The notes under the pieces: generated by a model
What the model was told of the DNA's origin: nothing
Database searches by the model: none
The model's input: the letters and a program-made list of their open reading frames with translations, nothing else
Shown here: one piece after another, positions 12,599 through 20,185 of the stretch
Position numbering within the stretch: position 1 is the stretch's first letter
Layout: every line of letters starts with the position of its first letter
Assembly: GCA_024644775.1 (NCBI GenBank)
Contig: JAHEHB010000040.1
Span: forward strand, 1 to 20,185
DNA from: Deltaproteobacteria bacterium
GTDB taxonomy: Bacteria > Desulfobacterota > Desulfobacteria > Desulfobacterales > SURF-15
Direction of reading: 5' to 3'
DNA: 20,185 bases
Translations under genes and position numbers: made by a program

Positions 12599-15044
12599 CT
12601 ATTTGTCTCCTCACCCATTTTTTTATGGTATCTAGTACAACATCCATCTGAATCGGTTTGGCCATATAATCATTCATTCCCGCTTCAAGACACTTTTCCC
12701 GATCACCCTTCAGGGCATTGGCTGTAAAGGCCACAATCGGGATTCGTTTCAACGATTCAGGCAACCGTTGTTTATTTTGTTCTTCCCACCTTCGTATTTC
12801 TTTTGTCGCCGTTAATCCATCCATCTCGGGCATTTGAACGTCCATGAAAATCATGTCAAACTTTTCAGGCTGTCTGGTATATTTTTCCACCACTTCTATC
12901 CCGTTTTTGGCGATTTCGACGCCGTATCCCCACTTTGAAAACATCATTTGAACCAATTTCTGACTCATCAAGTTATCTTCTGCGACCAAAACGTATACGT
13001 TTTTCTCGGAATTATTATCGACTAACGTTTGAGAAGCAGGCCCCTTCTTTATCCTTTCTTTCTCCGATACCCCATTTCTTTCTGTATCACTCAATAATCG
13101 GTCCATCATCTCAAAAAGTTTATCTTTACGGATAGGTGTAGGTAAATAACCATCGAATCCTGCAGTGATACATTCTTTGGCGGTCCGTTCTGCTGGAACT
13201 GAAAATGCAATTAAAGGAAATTTCGGTAGTTTCGAGTCTTGATTGCGAATTTGTTTTCCAATATTACGCCCATTCATTTGAATATTGATGATACAACAAT
13301 CAAAAGGGGATTTTTCCTCAAGAGCGTTTTGGAGTGTGGGTATGATAGCCTGCTCATCAGTGACATCGACAACCCGCATTTGGCACGATTCCAATATATC
13401 TTTAAGTATATCCAGATGGGTTTTGTTATCATCACCAATAAGCACTTTTTTTCCGTTGAAGGAATCCAGGCTGTATGTCTTGTCCGGTTGGATCTCAGAT
13501 TTTCCAAACCAGGCAGTAAAATGAAAAACGTTTCCCTTGTCGGTCGTGCTTCTTGCCCAAACCTCTCCATCCATAAGTTGGGCTAATTTTCTGCATATGG
13601 CAAGCCCCAAACCTGTGCCACCATAGTTTCGAGTCGTCGAACTGTCTGCCTGTTGAAATGCTTCAAATATCATCTCCAATTTTTCTCGTGGTATTGCATC
13701 CCCGGTGTCTCGAATACTGAGATGAAGCTTTATACGATCTTTTTCTTCCGCCTGGAAATTCACGGTAAGCTCAATTTCTCCAGCATCTGTAAATTTTGCG
13801 GCATTTCCCATGATATTGATCAACACCTGTTGAAAACGCCCTGCATCCCCGATCACGACGCGAGGAACATCATCTTTAATACGACAGAGCAGTTCAATCG
13901 GCTTTTTTGCCAGCTGGGGCCGAACGAGTTCAAATGTATGATATATAGTTCCGGTTAAATCAAAATCATAATATTCAAGATCCAATCGACCTGCCTCAAT
14001 CTTTGAAAAATCGAGAATATCGTTAATGAGCGAAAGTAGAACTTCACCACTCTGTTTGATAGCTTTGGTGCATTCGATTTGATCTTCATTCATATCGCTC
14101 TTTAGCAGCATATCGGTAAAACCGATAACAGAATTGAGGGGCGTTCGAATCTCATGACTCATGGACGCGAGAAATGCACTCTTTGCTCTGTTAGCAGCCT
14201 CGGTTCTGGCAGCCATCTGTTCCGCTCGTTCCATTGCCTCAATAATTTGGATTTTCATCCGTTTTTGATCTGTGACATCGCTTAAAATAACAATGCCCTT
14301 ATCTTCACGGTCTTTGAGGGAGACAAAATCCAGAGTAATATCTTTACCACTCAACTTTACGGTGTCATTTTCAGAGATTGTTTCCTGTACATCTAATTCT
14401 CTTTCTAATAGGCTTCTGATACGCTGGTGATCAGGAACTTCAAAGAGGTCAATAAAATTTTTTGCAAGGACCCACTCTTCTGGCTTTTCGATGATCTTTA
14501 AAGCTGCTTCATTCGCAAATACAACTCTTGCATCGGAGGTAATCTCCAAAATTCCTTCAGACAATCTTCCGAGGACAATCTCGAAATGATCTCTAACCGA
14601 TAACAACTCCCGGGTAATTTCTCGGTAGAAAACATTTTCTTCTCCCAGTCTCTTGCCGGATAATAAATCCCTCGCTTTTTGATCCGATGCCCTTAAAACC
14701 TCCAAGATATGCGCTACCATTCGATTGAACGGACCTTTGACGATACAAGTATTTGCGCCGAAATCGGTAACTTTTCTTTCATCTTCAACAGCAATTGCAG
14801 AAACAATTGCAATATAAACATCCCTGAGTTCCGGAATTTTTCGTATAATTTGGCAAAGTTTGTCTCCCCCGATATTGGGCATCACCAAATCCATGAAAAT
14901 CACATCGGGAATCCAAGTTTTCAAGATATCGAGGGCAGCCAAACCATCTTTAGCTGTCTGAACCTGATGCCCGTGTTTTTTAAGCAGATTTTCCATTAGA
15001 CTCAACATAATCAGGTGATTATCCACAACCAATACTTTTTTCAT
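12588..15044 (-). CDS. Hybrid kinase 2: REC-PAS-HisKA-HATPase-REC-REC, partly degenerate
   Basis: This is an 818-residue soluble protein. Receiver 1 spans 2-118 (D8, N9 in place of the second Asp, D52, K103). A PAS-like domain spans about 150-262. HisKA is at about 285-355, with H297 in M-S-H-E-I-R-T-P-L. The ATPase is at about 395-515. Receiver 2 spans about 532-652 and receiver 3 about 684-812 (E689/D690, D735, T774, K796). Two oddities stand out. The G1 box reads D446-T-G-D-A450, with Ala for the second Gly. Receiver 2 has N587 for the phospho-acceptor Asp and T636 for the conserved Lys, so it should not be phosphorylated. Receiver 3 is intact. The start is ATG 15044, giving the usual M-K-K-V-L-V-V; a TTG five codons earlier is less likely. 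The gene is paralogous to the hybrid kinase at 16652-19309 and overlaps hpt. Confidence 0.93.
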   Translation of the reverse strand: MKKVLVVDNHLIMLSLMENLLKKHGHQVQTAKDGLAALDILKTWIPDVIFMDLVMPNIGGDKLCQIIRKIPELRDVYIAIVSAIAVEDERKVTDFGANTCIVKGPFNRMVAHILEVLRASDQKARDLLSGKRLGEENVFYREITRELLSVRDHFEIVLGRLSEGILEITSDARVVFANEAALKIIEKPEEWVLAKNFIDLFEVPDHQRIRSLLERELDVQETISENDTVKLSGKDITLDFVSLKDREDKGIVILSDVTDQKRMKIQIIEAMERAEQMAARTEAANRAKSAFLASMSHEIRTPLNSVIGFTDMLLKSDMNEDQIECTKAIKQSGEVLLSLINDILDFSKIEAGRLDLEYYDFDLTGTIYHTFELVRPQLAKKPIELLCRIKDDVPRVVIGDAGRFQQVLINIMGNAAKFTDAGEIELTVNFQAEEKDRIKLHLSIRDTGDAIPREKLEMIFEAFQQADSSTTRNYGGTGLGLAICRKLAQLMDGEVWARSTTDKGNVFHFTAWFGKSEIQPDKTYSLDSFNGKKVLIGDDNKTHLDILKDILESCQMRVVDVTDEQAIIPTLQNALEEKSPFDCCIINIQMNGRNIGKQIRNQDSKLPKFPLIAFSVPAERTAKECITAGFDGYLPTPIRKDKLFEMMDRLLSDTERNGVSEKERIKKGPASQTLVDNNSEKNVYVLVAEDNLMSQKLVQMMFSKWGYGVEIAKNGIEVVEKYTRQPEKFDMIFMDVQMPEMDGLTATKEIRRWEEQNKQRLPESLKRIPIVAFTANALKGDREKCLEAGMNDYMAKPIQMDVVLDTIKKWVRRQIDGL

Positions 15045-15094
15045 AAGCCTACCTAACAATCCGTCAGTTTTCGGGTCCTATCAAGTGAAGGTTT

Positions 15095-15505
15095 TTAAAT
15101 TGCTTTTATCAAAATCACTTTATTTCCCTTCTCGTTAAACCGAATCTTTTCGAAATATTGTTCCATAATCGGTAATCCGCGCCCGAATTCTGCTAATGTT
15201 GGGGGCTCCTTTCCCCAATGGCGCTGCCATTCGAACCCGTCACCCTCGTCTTCGACTTCCAGAATTAATCGATCATCTTCATATCGCAGACGACACGTCA
15301 CGACTTTCCGGTTATTTTGGTTACAACCTTTGAGAACCGCATTATTCAGCGCTTCTCGCAAACCCAGAACAATGTTAAAAGTGTGGCTCTCAAACCCAAG
15401 GTCGTGTAAAAACTCCTTTGTTTCATCTATCGCACGATCTATATTCTTCAAAGTGGCAGAAAACGATATCGATAGGTTTTTACTCTTTTTCGATATATTG
15501 AACAT
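15095..15505 (-). CDS. RsbW/SpoIIAB-like HATPase (serine kinase or anti-sigma)
   Basis: The 136-residue protein is a lone GHKL ATPase domain of the HATPase_c_2 type. E51-A-L-N-N55-A-V is the N box, D86-E-G88-D-G90-F the G1 box and F-G-R-G-L-P-I-M (about 107-114) the G2 region. There is no HisKA domain. Such proteins phosphorylate a STAS partner on Ser and bind a sigma factor or other target in exchange. The STAS protein at 9242-9592, with its conserved Ser, is the obvious candidate substrate. The ATG follows immediately after the TGA of the REC-PP2C gene and in the same frame, so the pair reads as one protein interrupted by a single stop codon. No strong ribosome binding site is visible within the preceding gene, which suggests coupled re-initiation. 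Confidence 0.88.
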   Translation of the reverse strand: MFNISKKSKNLSISFSATLKNIDRAIDETKEFLHDLGFESHTFNIVLGLREALNNAVLKGCNQNNRKVVTCRLRYEDDRLILEVEDEGDGFEWQRHWGKEPPTLAEFGRGLPIMEQYFEKIRFNEKGNKVILIKAI

Positions 15506-16630
15506 TCACACTTCAATTCCCAGCACTACAACATCATCCCCAGGGCTTGGTCCATTTCCTATCATCTGATTGGCGATTGTCTCTGAACATTTTTGAAACG
15601 GTGTATGATCTACACTCCCGCAGAGTTCCAAGAGTTTTTGTTTGCCTCTTGTCCATACTTTTTTCGCTTCAATCCGTTCGATAAGACCATCTGAATAAAG
15701 AAAAAACCGGTCCCCTTCCGACACAGAAAACTCTTGAACACCGAAGGAAACATTGGGAAAGAATCCCAGAACATCCCCCGTTAGTTCGACGAACTGTGGT
15801 TTTCCCCCGTTTGGGATATAGATCGGGGGGGGATGTCCTGCGTTAACAAGAGTCATTGTTTTTATTTTTCGATTGAGCAAACCGTAACACGCAGTCATAT
15901 ATTTTTCGTCAGGTAGTATTTCCAGCAGCACGTTATTGATCATCCGGATGCTTTCTTGCGGTTCATAAATAGGGATACAGTTTTGTGTAAGAAGGGCTTT
16001 TACGGCAGCCGTCATATAACTGGTCGCGATGTCATGCCCCGATATATCTCCCAGAAAATAACCAAAAATATCATCTGAGATCGTTAGAACATCATAAAAG
16101 TCACCTCCCGCTTCAAGCAAGGATAGATAATAAACACTAAAGCGAGCATCCGGATAATCTTCCGGCAGAACCAGCAAGGAAGATTGCGCATCCTGAATTT
16201 GTTGTAATTTCTCAGCCTGACGTTTTACCAACGAGTTTGTTGCCAAAGATAATCTTAGATGAAGCCGAACCCGTGCCAGCACTTCTTGGATATAAAAGGG
16301 TTTGGTAATATAATCGACGGCTCCCAGCTCAAAGCCGATCATCTTGGCATCCAGATCGTTTCGACTGGTAATGAAAATAATTGGAATAGAGGAAGTTTCT
16401 GAACTTAATTTAAGTTGCCTTCCGACCGAAAATCCGTCCTCTCCGGGCATCATAATATCGAGCAAAATTAAATCCGGCCGCTCTCTCGTTGCAAGAGATA
16501 TTGCCTGAGTTGCTTCCGCAGCGGATATTACGTAATATCCTTTTTTCACGAAAGCCTTTTCGAGTATTTTTACGTTCACTAAGTTGTCGTCAACGATAAG
16601 TATTGTAAATTTGTTTTTACTTTTCACCAT
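15506..16630 (-). CDS. REC-PP2C phosphatase (RsbU/HsbR-like response regulator)
   Basis: The 374-residue protein has a receiver at 6-125 (D14/D15, phospho-acceptor D58 in L-L-D-I-M-M-P-G, K110) and a short coiled linker at about 130-150. A SpoIIE/PP2C-type Ser/Thr phosphatase follows at about 160-373. Metal-binding acidic motifs are visible: E173-A-G-G-D177, G-D195-I-S-G-H, S-D314-G-L and G-D365-D366. Such proteins remove phosphate from a STAS antagonist when their receiver is activated, releasing the antagonist to sequester its HATPase partner. The architecture equals the N-terminal two thirds of Pseudomonas HsbR (REC-PP2C-HATPase); the missing third is the adjoining gene. The ATG at 16630 has GGTGGA only 1 nt away, so a GTG one codon later is a possible alternative start. 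It lies 21 nt after hybrid kinase 1. Confidence 0.93.
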   Translation of the reverse strand: MVKSKNKFTILIVDDNLVNVKILEKAFVKKGYYVISAAEATQAISLATRERPDLILLDIMMPGEDGFSVGRQLKLSSETSSIPIIFITSRNDLDAKMIGFELGAVDYITKPFYIQEVLARVRLHLRLSLATNSLVKRQAEKLQQIQDAQSSLLVLPEDYPDARFSVYYLSLLEAGGDFYDVLTISDDIFGYFLGDISGHDIATSYMTAAVKALLTQNCIPIYEPQESIRMINNVLLEILPDEKYMTACYGLLNRKIKTMTLVNAGHPPPIYIPNGGKPQFVELTGDVLGFFPNVSFGVQEFSVSEGDRFFLYSDGLIERIEAKKVWTRGKQKLLELCGSVDHTPFQKCSETIANQMIGNGPSPGDDVVVLGIEV

Positions 16631-16651
16631 TCCACCATGTACTCATATTCT

Positions 16652-19309
16652 TCAGGATGTATGTTTTTCCTGCGGCCGTTTCCTATAATTTCTAATTACC
16701 CATTTATCCACCATTTCAAAAACGATCTCCCGCTTTATTGGCTTCGTCATATAATCATCCATTCCTACATCCAAACATTTTTCTCGATCGCCTTTCAAGG
16801 CATTCGCCGTCATGGCGACGATTGGGATGTGGCGCTCTGGGTCTTCTGTGTTTTTTTGATCCGTTTCAGCTTTCCGAATCGCTTCCGTCGCAGCAAGACC
16901 GTCCAGGTCTGGCATCTGAATATCCATAAAAATCAGATCGAATTGATCGGGAGATGCGGTATATTTATCGATCACCTCTTGCCCATTTTCAGCGACATCA
17001 ATCTGGTACCCGGCCCTTTTCAGCATCAGGACCGCCAGTTTCTGGTTAAGCACATTGTCTTCGGCAAGTAGAATCCGGATAGAGTGCTTTTCCTTTTCAC
17101 GTAAAGAGTGTTGGGTAACAATTTCTCTATCTGAACTGTGCGACTGCTGATCGTTGTCTTCTGCTTTGTCAGTCAGTAGCCGCTCGAGCATCTTGTAAAG
17201 TCTATCTCGACGGATGGGCTTGGGTAAAAACCCATCAAAGCCGACTTCCCGGCAACTTTTCGCCGTTTGGTCCATGGATGACGAAGATGCGATGAGCAAT
17301 ACTTGAGAAATCTCGGAGTTCATGCCTCGAATCTCTTTGGCAAGATCCACGCCATTCATCTCCCCTAATAAAATATCAAAAACACAAAGGGAAAAGGGAT
17401 CCTTTGCTTTAACGGCGTCTTCAAGCGTCGCAACAACCTCTGCACCGTCCAGGAGACAAATTACCCGCATGTCAACAGATTCCAGCATAACTCTCATGAT
17501 ATCCAGGTTTGTCTGGTTGTCATCCACCACAAGAACCTTCGTTCCACTGAGGGATACCTTGGCGAGTTTGTCCTCGGGTTTGGTGCTGGATTTCTCCAGC
17601 CAACAAGTAAAATGAAATACGCTGCCGAGACCGTCACCTGAAGATTGACGGTTACTATGATCGATTGGAACGGGGCTTTCTGCCCAGATTTCGCCATCCA
17701 TGAGCGCAGCAATTTTTCTACAAATCGAAAGTCCCAGCCCTGTTCCCCCGTATTTACGAGTGGTAGAATTATCCGCCTGTTGAAAGGCTTCAAAAATAGA
17801 TTCTATCTTTTCTCTGGGTATGCCCACACCGGTATCGCGGACCATCACATGAAGCTTTATTTGATCCTCTGTCTCAGCACCCACATCAAGCACAAGTTCT
17901 ATCTCGCCGGCTTCCGTGAACTTAGCGGCATTTCCCATTAAGTTGATGAGGACCTGGCGAAATCGTCCGGGATCTCCTTTCGCGTAAGCGGGTACGTTGA
18001 TTCCGATACGGCAAAGTATTTCAATGGATTTATTTGCAACGCGGGCTCGAATCAATTCACAAACATCAAACGCAGTTATTTCGGGATCAAAATCGATGGA
18101 TTCAAGGTCTAGTTGGCCCGCTTCAACTTTTGAGAAATCAAGAATATCGTTTATCAAGGAAAGCAGTGCTTCTCCACTTCGTTTTATGGTCTCGGCATAG
18201 TCACCCTGCTCCTCTTTCAAATCAGTGTCTAGCAGCATATCGGTAAAACCGATCACCGCGTTCATGGGCGTTCGAATCTCATGACTCATGGATGCAAGAA
18301 AGACACTTTTCGCCCTGTTTGCAGCTTCCGCGTTCTCACGTGCTTTAATTAGATCGGTAACATCTGCAAAAGATTCAACGGCACCGATAATCTGACCGGA
18401 TTCATCGAGTAAGATGTCGGAACTCTTTATGATGATGAGTTCTCTGCCGCCTTTTGTCCGGATGGTGCATTGTTTTTTTACGATTTTGCCTGTTTGTTCC
18501 GAAGAAAAATAATTTTGCGGGTCATCGTTGGGTGTGCATCTTAAAATGTCGATGTGATTTCCGACGATCTCTTCTTTTTTGTATCCGGTAATCGCACAAA
18601 ACTCTTCATTTACATCCGATATACGTTGCCCCGGGTCGATGGTATAAATCGCCGTGGCAGCGGTATCTAATATTTTTTGCTGAAATTGTCGTTTTTCCTC
18701 AAGTTCTCGATTTGCACTTCGAAGCTCCGCCGTCTGCCGTTCTATCTCGGACTTTAACATCCGTGAATAATTTTCCTGTTGCTCTCGAATGATCTGATAC
18801 CCTCTGTGATTATCTTCAAGGATTTCCTGATATTTTTTTTCCAGAACCTGCAGCTGACGCTGGAGCTGTTTTTTCTGTATGGGAAAAAGATTTTCCTTAT
18901 CCCGAAGAGTTTTATGTGAAAAAAAAAGTTCAACACACAGCGGAACGGAAGTAGGATCGAAATAACCTGAAGAGATAGCTTTCTTGTCTTGAGGCTTATT
19001 TTGATCCTTATCTAGGGGGAAAGCAAAAAGGAGTGTACCGTTAAATTCCTGTATGGGTATGGCATAAACGATACGGTTGTCCGGCAATTCAGTAGAGACA
19101 AGTTTTTTTCTGGTCGTTGCGTTTTGAACGAGTTTACCCTGGATATCCCCGGGTACAAAAGGCTTTGCCCCTAAAGTTATTTTTTCACCTTGATCCGTGA
19201 TATGCAGAAACCGACAGTTCGGTATGCGTTCTTTTAAAAACTCGAGAAGTTGACGGGCCTCACTCTCCAGGTCCGTAAACTCACGGAATATCTCGTCTAG
19301 GATTTCCAT
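16652..19309 (-). CDS. Hybrid kinase 1: PAS-HisKA-HATPase-REC-REC
   Basis: This is an 885-residue soluble protein. Residues 1-135 are an N-terminal region of uncertain family, possibly a diverged GAF-like sensor. Residues about 140-212 are a coiled coil and about 213-320 a PAS domain. HisKA is at about 330-402, with H343 in M-S-H-E-I-R-T-P-M. The ATPase is at about 440-570, with an intact D492-T-G-V-G496 G1 box. Receiver 1 spans about 590-712 (D596/D597, D645, K697) and receiver 2 about 745-870 (E750/D751, D796, K856). All phosphotransfer residues are present, unlike hybrid kinase 2, to which it is clearly paralogous from the coiled linker before HisKA to the C-terminus. There is no Hpt domain, so the stand-alone Hpt protein is a likely relay partner. 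AGGA lies 8 nt before the ATG. The HDOD gene ends 32 nt upstream. Confidence 0.95.
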   Translation of the reverse strand: MEILDEIFREFTDLESEARQLLEFLKERIPNCRFLHITDQGEKITLGAKPFVPGDIQGKLVQNATTRKKLVSTELPDNRIVYAIPIQEFNGTLLFAFPLDKDQNKPQDKKAISSGYFDPTSVPLCVELFFSHKTLRDKENLFPIQKKQLQRQLQVLEKKYQEILEDNHRGYQIIREQQENYSRMLKSEIERQTAELRSANRELEEKRQFQQKILDTAATAIYTIDPGQRISDVNEEFCAITGYKKEEIVGNHIDILRCTPNDDPQNYFSSEQTGKIVKKQCTIRTKGGRELIIIKSSDILLDESGQIIGAVESFADVTDLIKARENAEAANRAKSVFLASMSHEIRTPMNAVIGFTDMLLDTDLKEEQGDYAETIKRSGEALLSLINDILDFSKVEAGQLDLESIDFDPEITAFDVCELIRARVANKSIEILCRIGINVPAYAKGDPGRFRQVLINLMGNAAKFTEAGEIELVLDVGAETEDQIKLHVMVRDTGVGIPREKIESIFEAFQQADNSTTRKYGGTGLGLSICRKIAALMDGEIWAESPVPIDHSNRQSSGDGLGSVFHFTCWLEKSSTKPEDKLAKVSLSGTKVLVVDDNQTNLDIMRVMLESVDMRVICLLDGAEVVATLEDAVKAKDPFSLCVFDILLGEMNGVDLAKEIRGMNSEISQVLLIASSSSMDQTAKSCREVGFDGFLPKPIRRDRLYKMLERLLTDKAEDNDQQSHSSDREIVTQHSLREKEKHSIRILLAEDNVLNQKLAVLMLKRAGYQIDVAENGQEVIDKYTASPDQFDLIFMDIQMPDLDGLAATEAIRKAETDQKNTEDPERHIPIVAMTANALKGDREKCLDVGMDDYMTKPIKREIVFEMVDKWVIRNYRKRPQEKHTS

Positions 19310-19341
19310 CCGATCTTTCCTTTAAAATCACCCTTCGCAAA

Positions 19342-20184
19342 TCATGCTTGATAAAGATCTTGAGCTTTTTCCATTTCCTCCGGCAATCCTTGTGCCATGG
19401 CCTTGTACTCTTGCACATTTTCTCGTATGTGTTCCGATACTGATTGCGAAAGTGAGTCGTTCATTCCGGGCAGTTCCGAATACTTGAGTTTAGAAACGAT
19501 GTATTCAGCACTCTGAATGATTCCGCGCAGACTTGAAGGATCGACATTCTTGCTAAAATCGTGGTGGTGTTTGATGGTTTCCTGAACCTCTAACGAAAAC
19601 TTCCAGTCTTTGGCCAACCCATACCCCAGCGAACAATGATCCGTGCCGATAACCTCCCTTTCACATTCTATGATAGATCGGTTATCCGATTGCCAAGCTT
19701 GAAGCATTTGGGCAAACAGTTGCGGCTCCACCTGATCTTCAAGGATAAGTCCGATGTCATGGAGAATACCGCATAAAAAGATGTCTTCCCCTTTCTTTTG
19801 AAAGATCCGTTCGGAAATCATCTGGCCGCAAATGCTGACCGCTGCACAATGTAGCCATAGCTGACTCCTGGAGAAAACCCCTTCTTGCCTCCCACTTTTG
19901 AAAATATCTTTGAGGGCTTCGATCACCAACATATTTCGTAAGTTTTTCATACCGATGTAGACAACCGCCCGTGGGATACTGTCGACTTTTTGTCGCAAAC
20001 CATAAAAGGGGCTGTTGACCATCTGCAGCAATCGTAAAACCAACGTCGGATCCATCCGGATCACTTCTTCAAATTTGGCCACAGGTGTTGATTCATCTGA
20101 AATGAGCTTGGACAATCGGATAGCTACATGCGGCAAGGTCTTTAACCCTTTAAATTTCTTTAATAATTCTTGTGTTGTCGGCAT
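19342..20184 (-). CDS. HDOD-domain signalling protein
   Basis: The 280-residue protein is one HDOD domain over about residues 10-210. It has L-P-x-V at 17-20, M-D-P-T-L-V-L-R-L-L-Q-M-V-N-S at 44-58 and H142-D143 in G-I-L-H-D-I-G-L. HDOD proteins are HD-related but usually act as non-enzymatic signalling or scaffold domains, and they often lie near chemotaxis and two-component genes; their mechanism is generally unclear. The ATG lies one base from the window edge. A start here gives a natural N-terminus for the family, but a longer gene or fusion upstream cannot be excluded. It is the first visible gene of the leftward block. Confidence 0.85.
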   Translation of the reverse strand: MPTTQELLKKFKGLKTLPHVAIRLSKLISDESTPVAKFEEVIRMDPTLVLRLLQMVNSPFYGLRQKVDSIPRAVVYIGMKNLRNMLVIEALKDIFKSGRQEGVFSRSQLWLHCAAVSICGQMISERIFQKKGEDIFLCGILHDIGLILEDQVEPQLFAQMLQAWQSDNRSIIECEREVIGTDHCSLGYGLAKDWKFSLEVQETIKHHHDFSKNVDPSSLRGIIQSAEYIVSKLKYSELPGMNDSLSQSVSEHIRENVQEYKAMAQGLPEEMEKAQDLYQA

Positions 20185-20185
20185 C

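Noticed and set aside
15506..15508. TGA between the PP2C and HATPase genes as a selenocysteine codon
   Set aside because: Neither family uses selenocysteine here, an ATG follows at once, and no bacterial SECIS-like hairpin was recognised just downstream. Simple termination and re-initiation fits better.

Overview
The window is about 20 kb of moderate-GC bacterial DNA. It is best read as part of a motility and signalling locus from a deltaproteobacterium of the Desulfobacterota (Desulfobacteraceae-like) type. That assignment is an inference from protein character: a PocR-type sensor next to a NifU-like scaffold, soluble REC-PAS-kinase and multi-receiver hybrid kinases, a CheA carrying DRR-rich motifs, and a chemoreceptor with sCache_2-type sensors. 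No rRNA, tRNA or other phylogenetic marker is present.

Layout. Positions 1-2440 are on the + strand: the 3' end of a PocR-type sensory-domain gene, a NifU/IscU-like Fe-S scaffold gene 12 nt behind it, and a soluble REC-PAS-histidine kinase. Everything from 2486 to the right edge is on the - strand, so the two blocks converge at about 2441-2485. Read in the direction of transcription (right to left), the - strand block is: an HDOD protein; hybrid kinase 1 (PAS-HisKA-HATPase-REC-REC); a REC-PP2C phosphatase; an RsbW-like HATPase; hybrid kinase 2 (REC-PAS-HisKA-HATPase-REC-REC); a stand-alone Hpt protein; a non-coding gap of about 350 nt with a possible sigma-28 promoter; a chemoreceptor with two near-identical Cache sensors; a STAS protein; then cheA, cheW, cheB, cheR, cheZ and cheY. 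Gaps elsewhere in this block are short, and two junctions touch or overlap.

How the genes may work together. The left part of the - strand block is a complete chemotaxis pathway: receptor, CheA/CheW, CheY, the CheZ phosphatase and the CheR/CheB adaptation enzymes. The right part looks like a multi-kinase phosphorelay (two hybrid kinases and an Hpt protein) that could end on the REC-PP2C phosphatase. That phosphatase, the RsbW-like kinase and the STAS protein make up the parts of a partner-switching module. The arrangement resembles the HptB-HsbR-HsbA pathway of Pseudomonas aeruginosa, but here it sits inside a che cluster and no sigma factor is visible.

The most striking detail is the junction between the PP2C and HATPase genes. 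They lie in the same reading frame, separated by exactly one TGA codon followed at once by ATG, so an HsbR-like protein appears split by a single stop. Other points of note: hybrid kinase 2 has lost key residues in its middle receiver and in its ATP-binding G1 box, unlike its neighbour paralogue; CheA has an insertion with DRR motifs inside its first CheW domain plus a second CheW domain; and degenerate 7-nt repeats lie at the starts of cheA and cheB.
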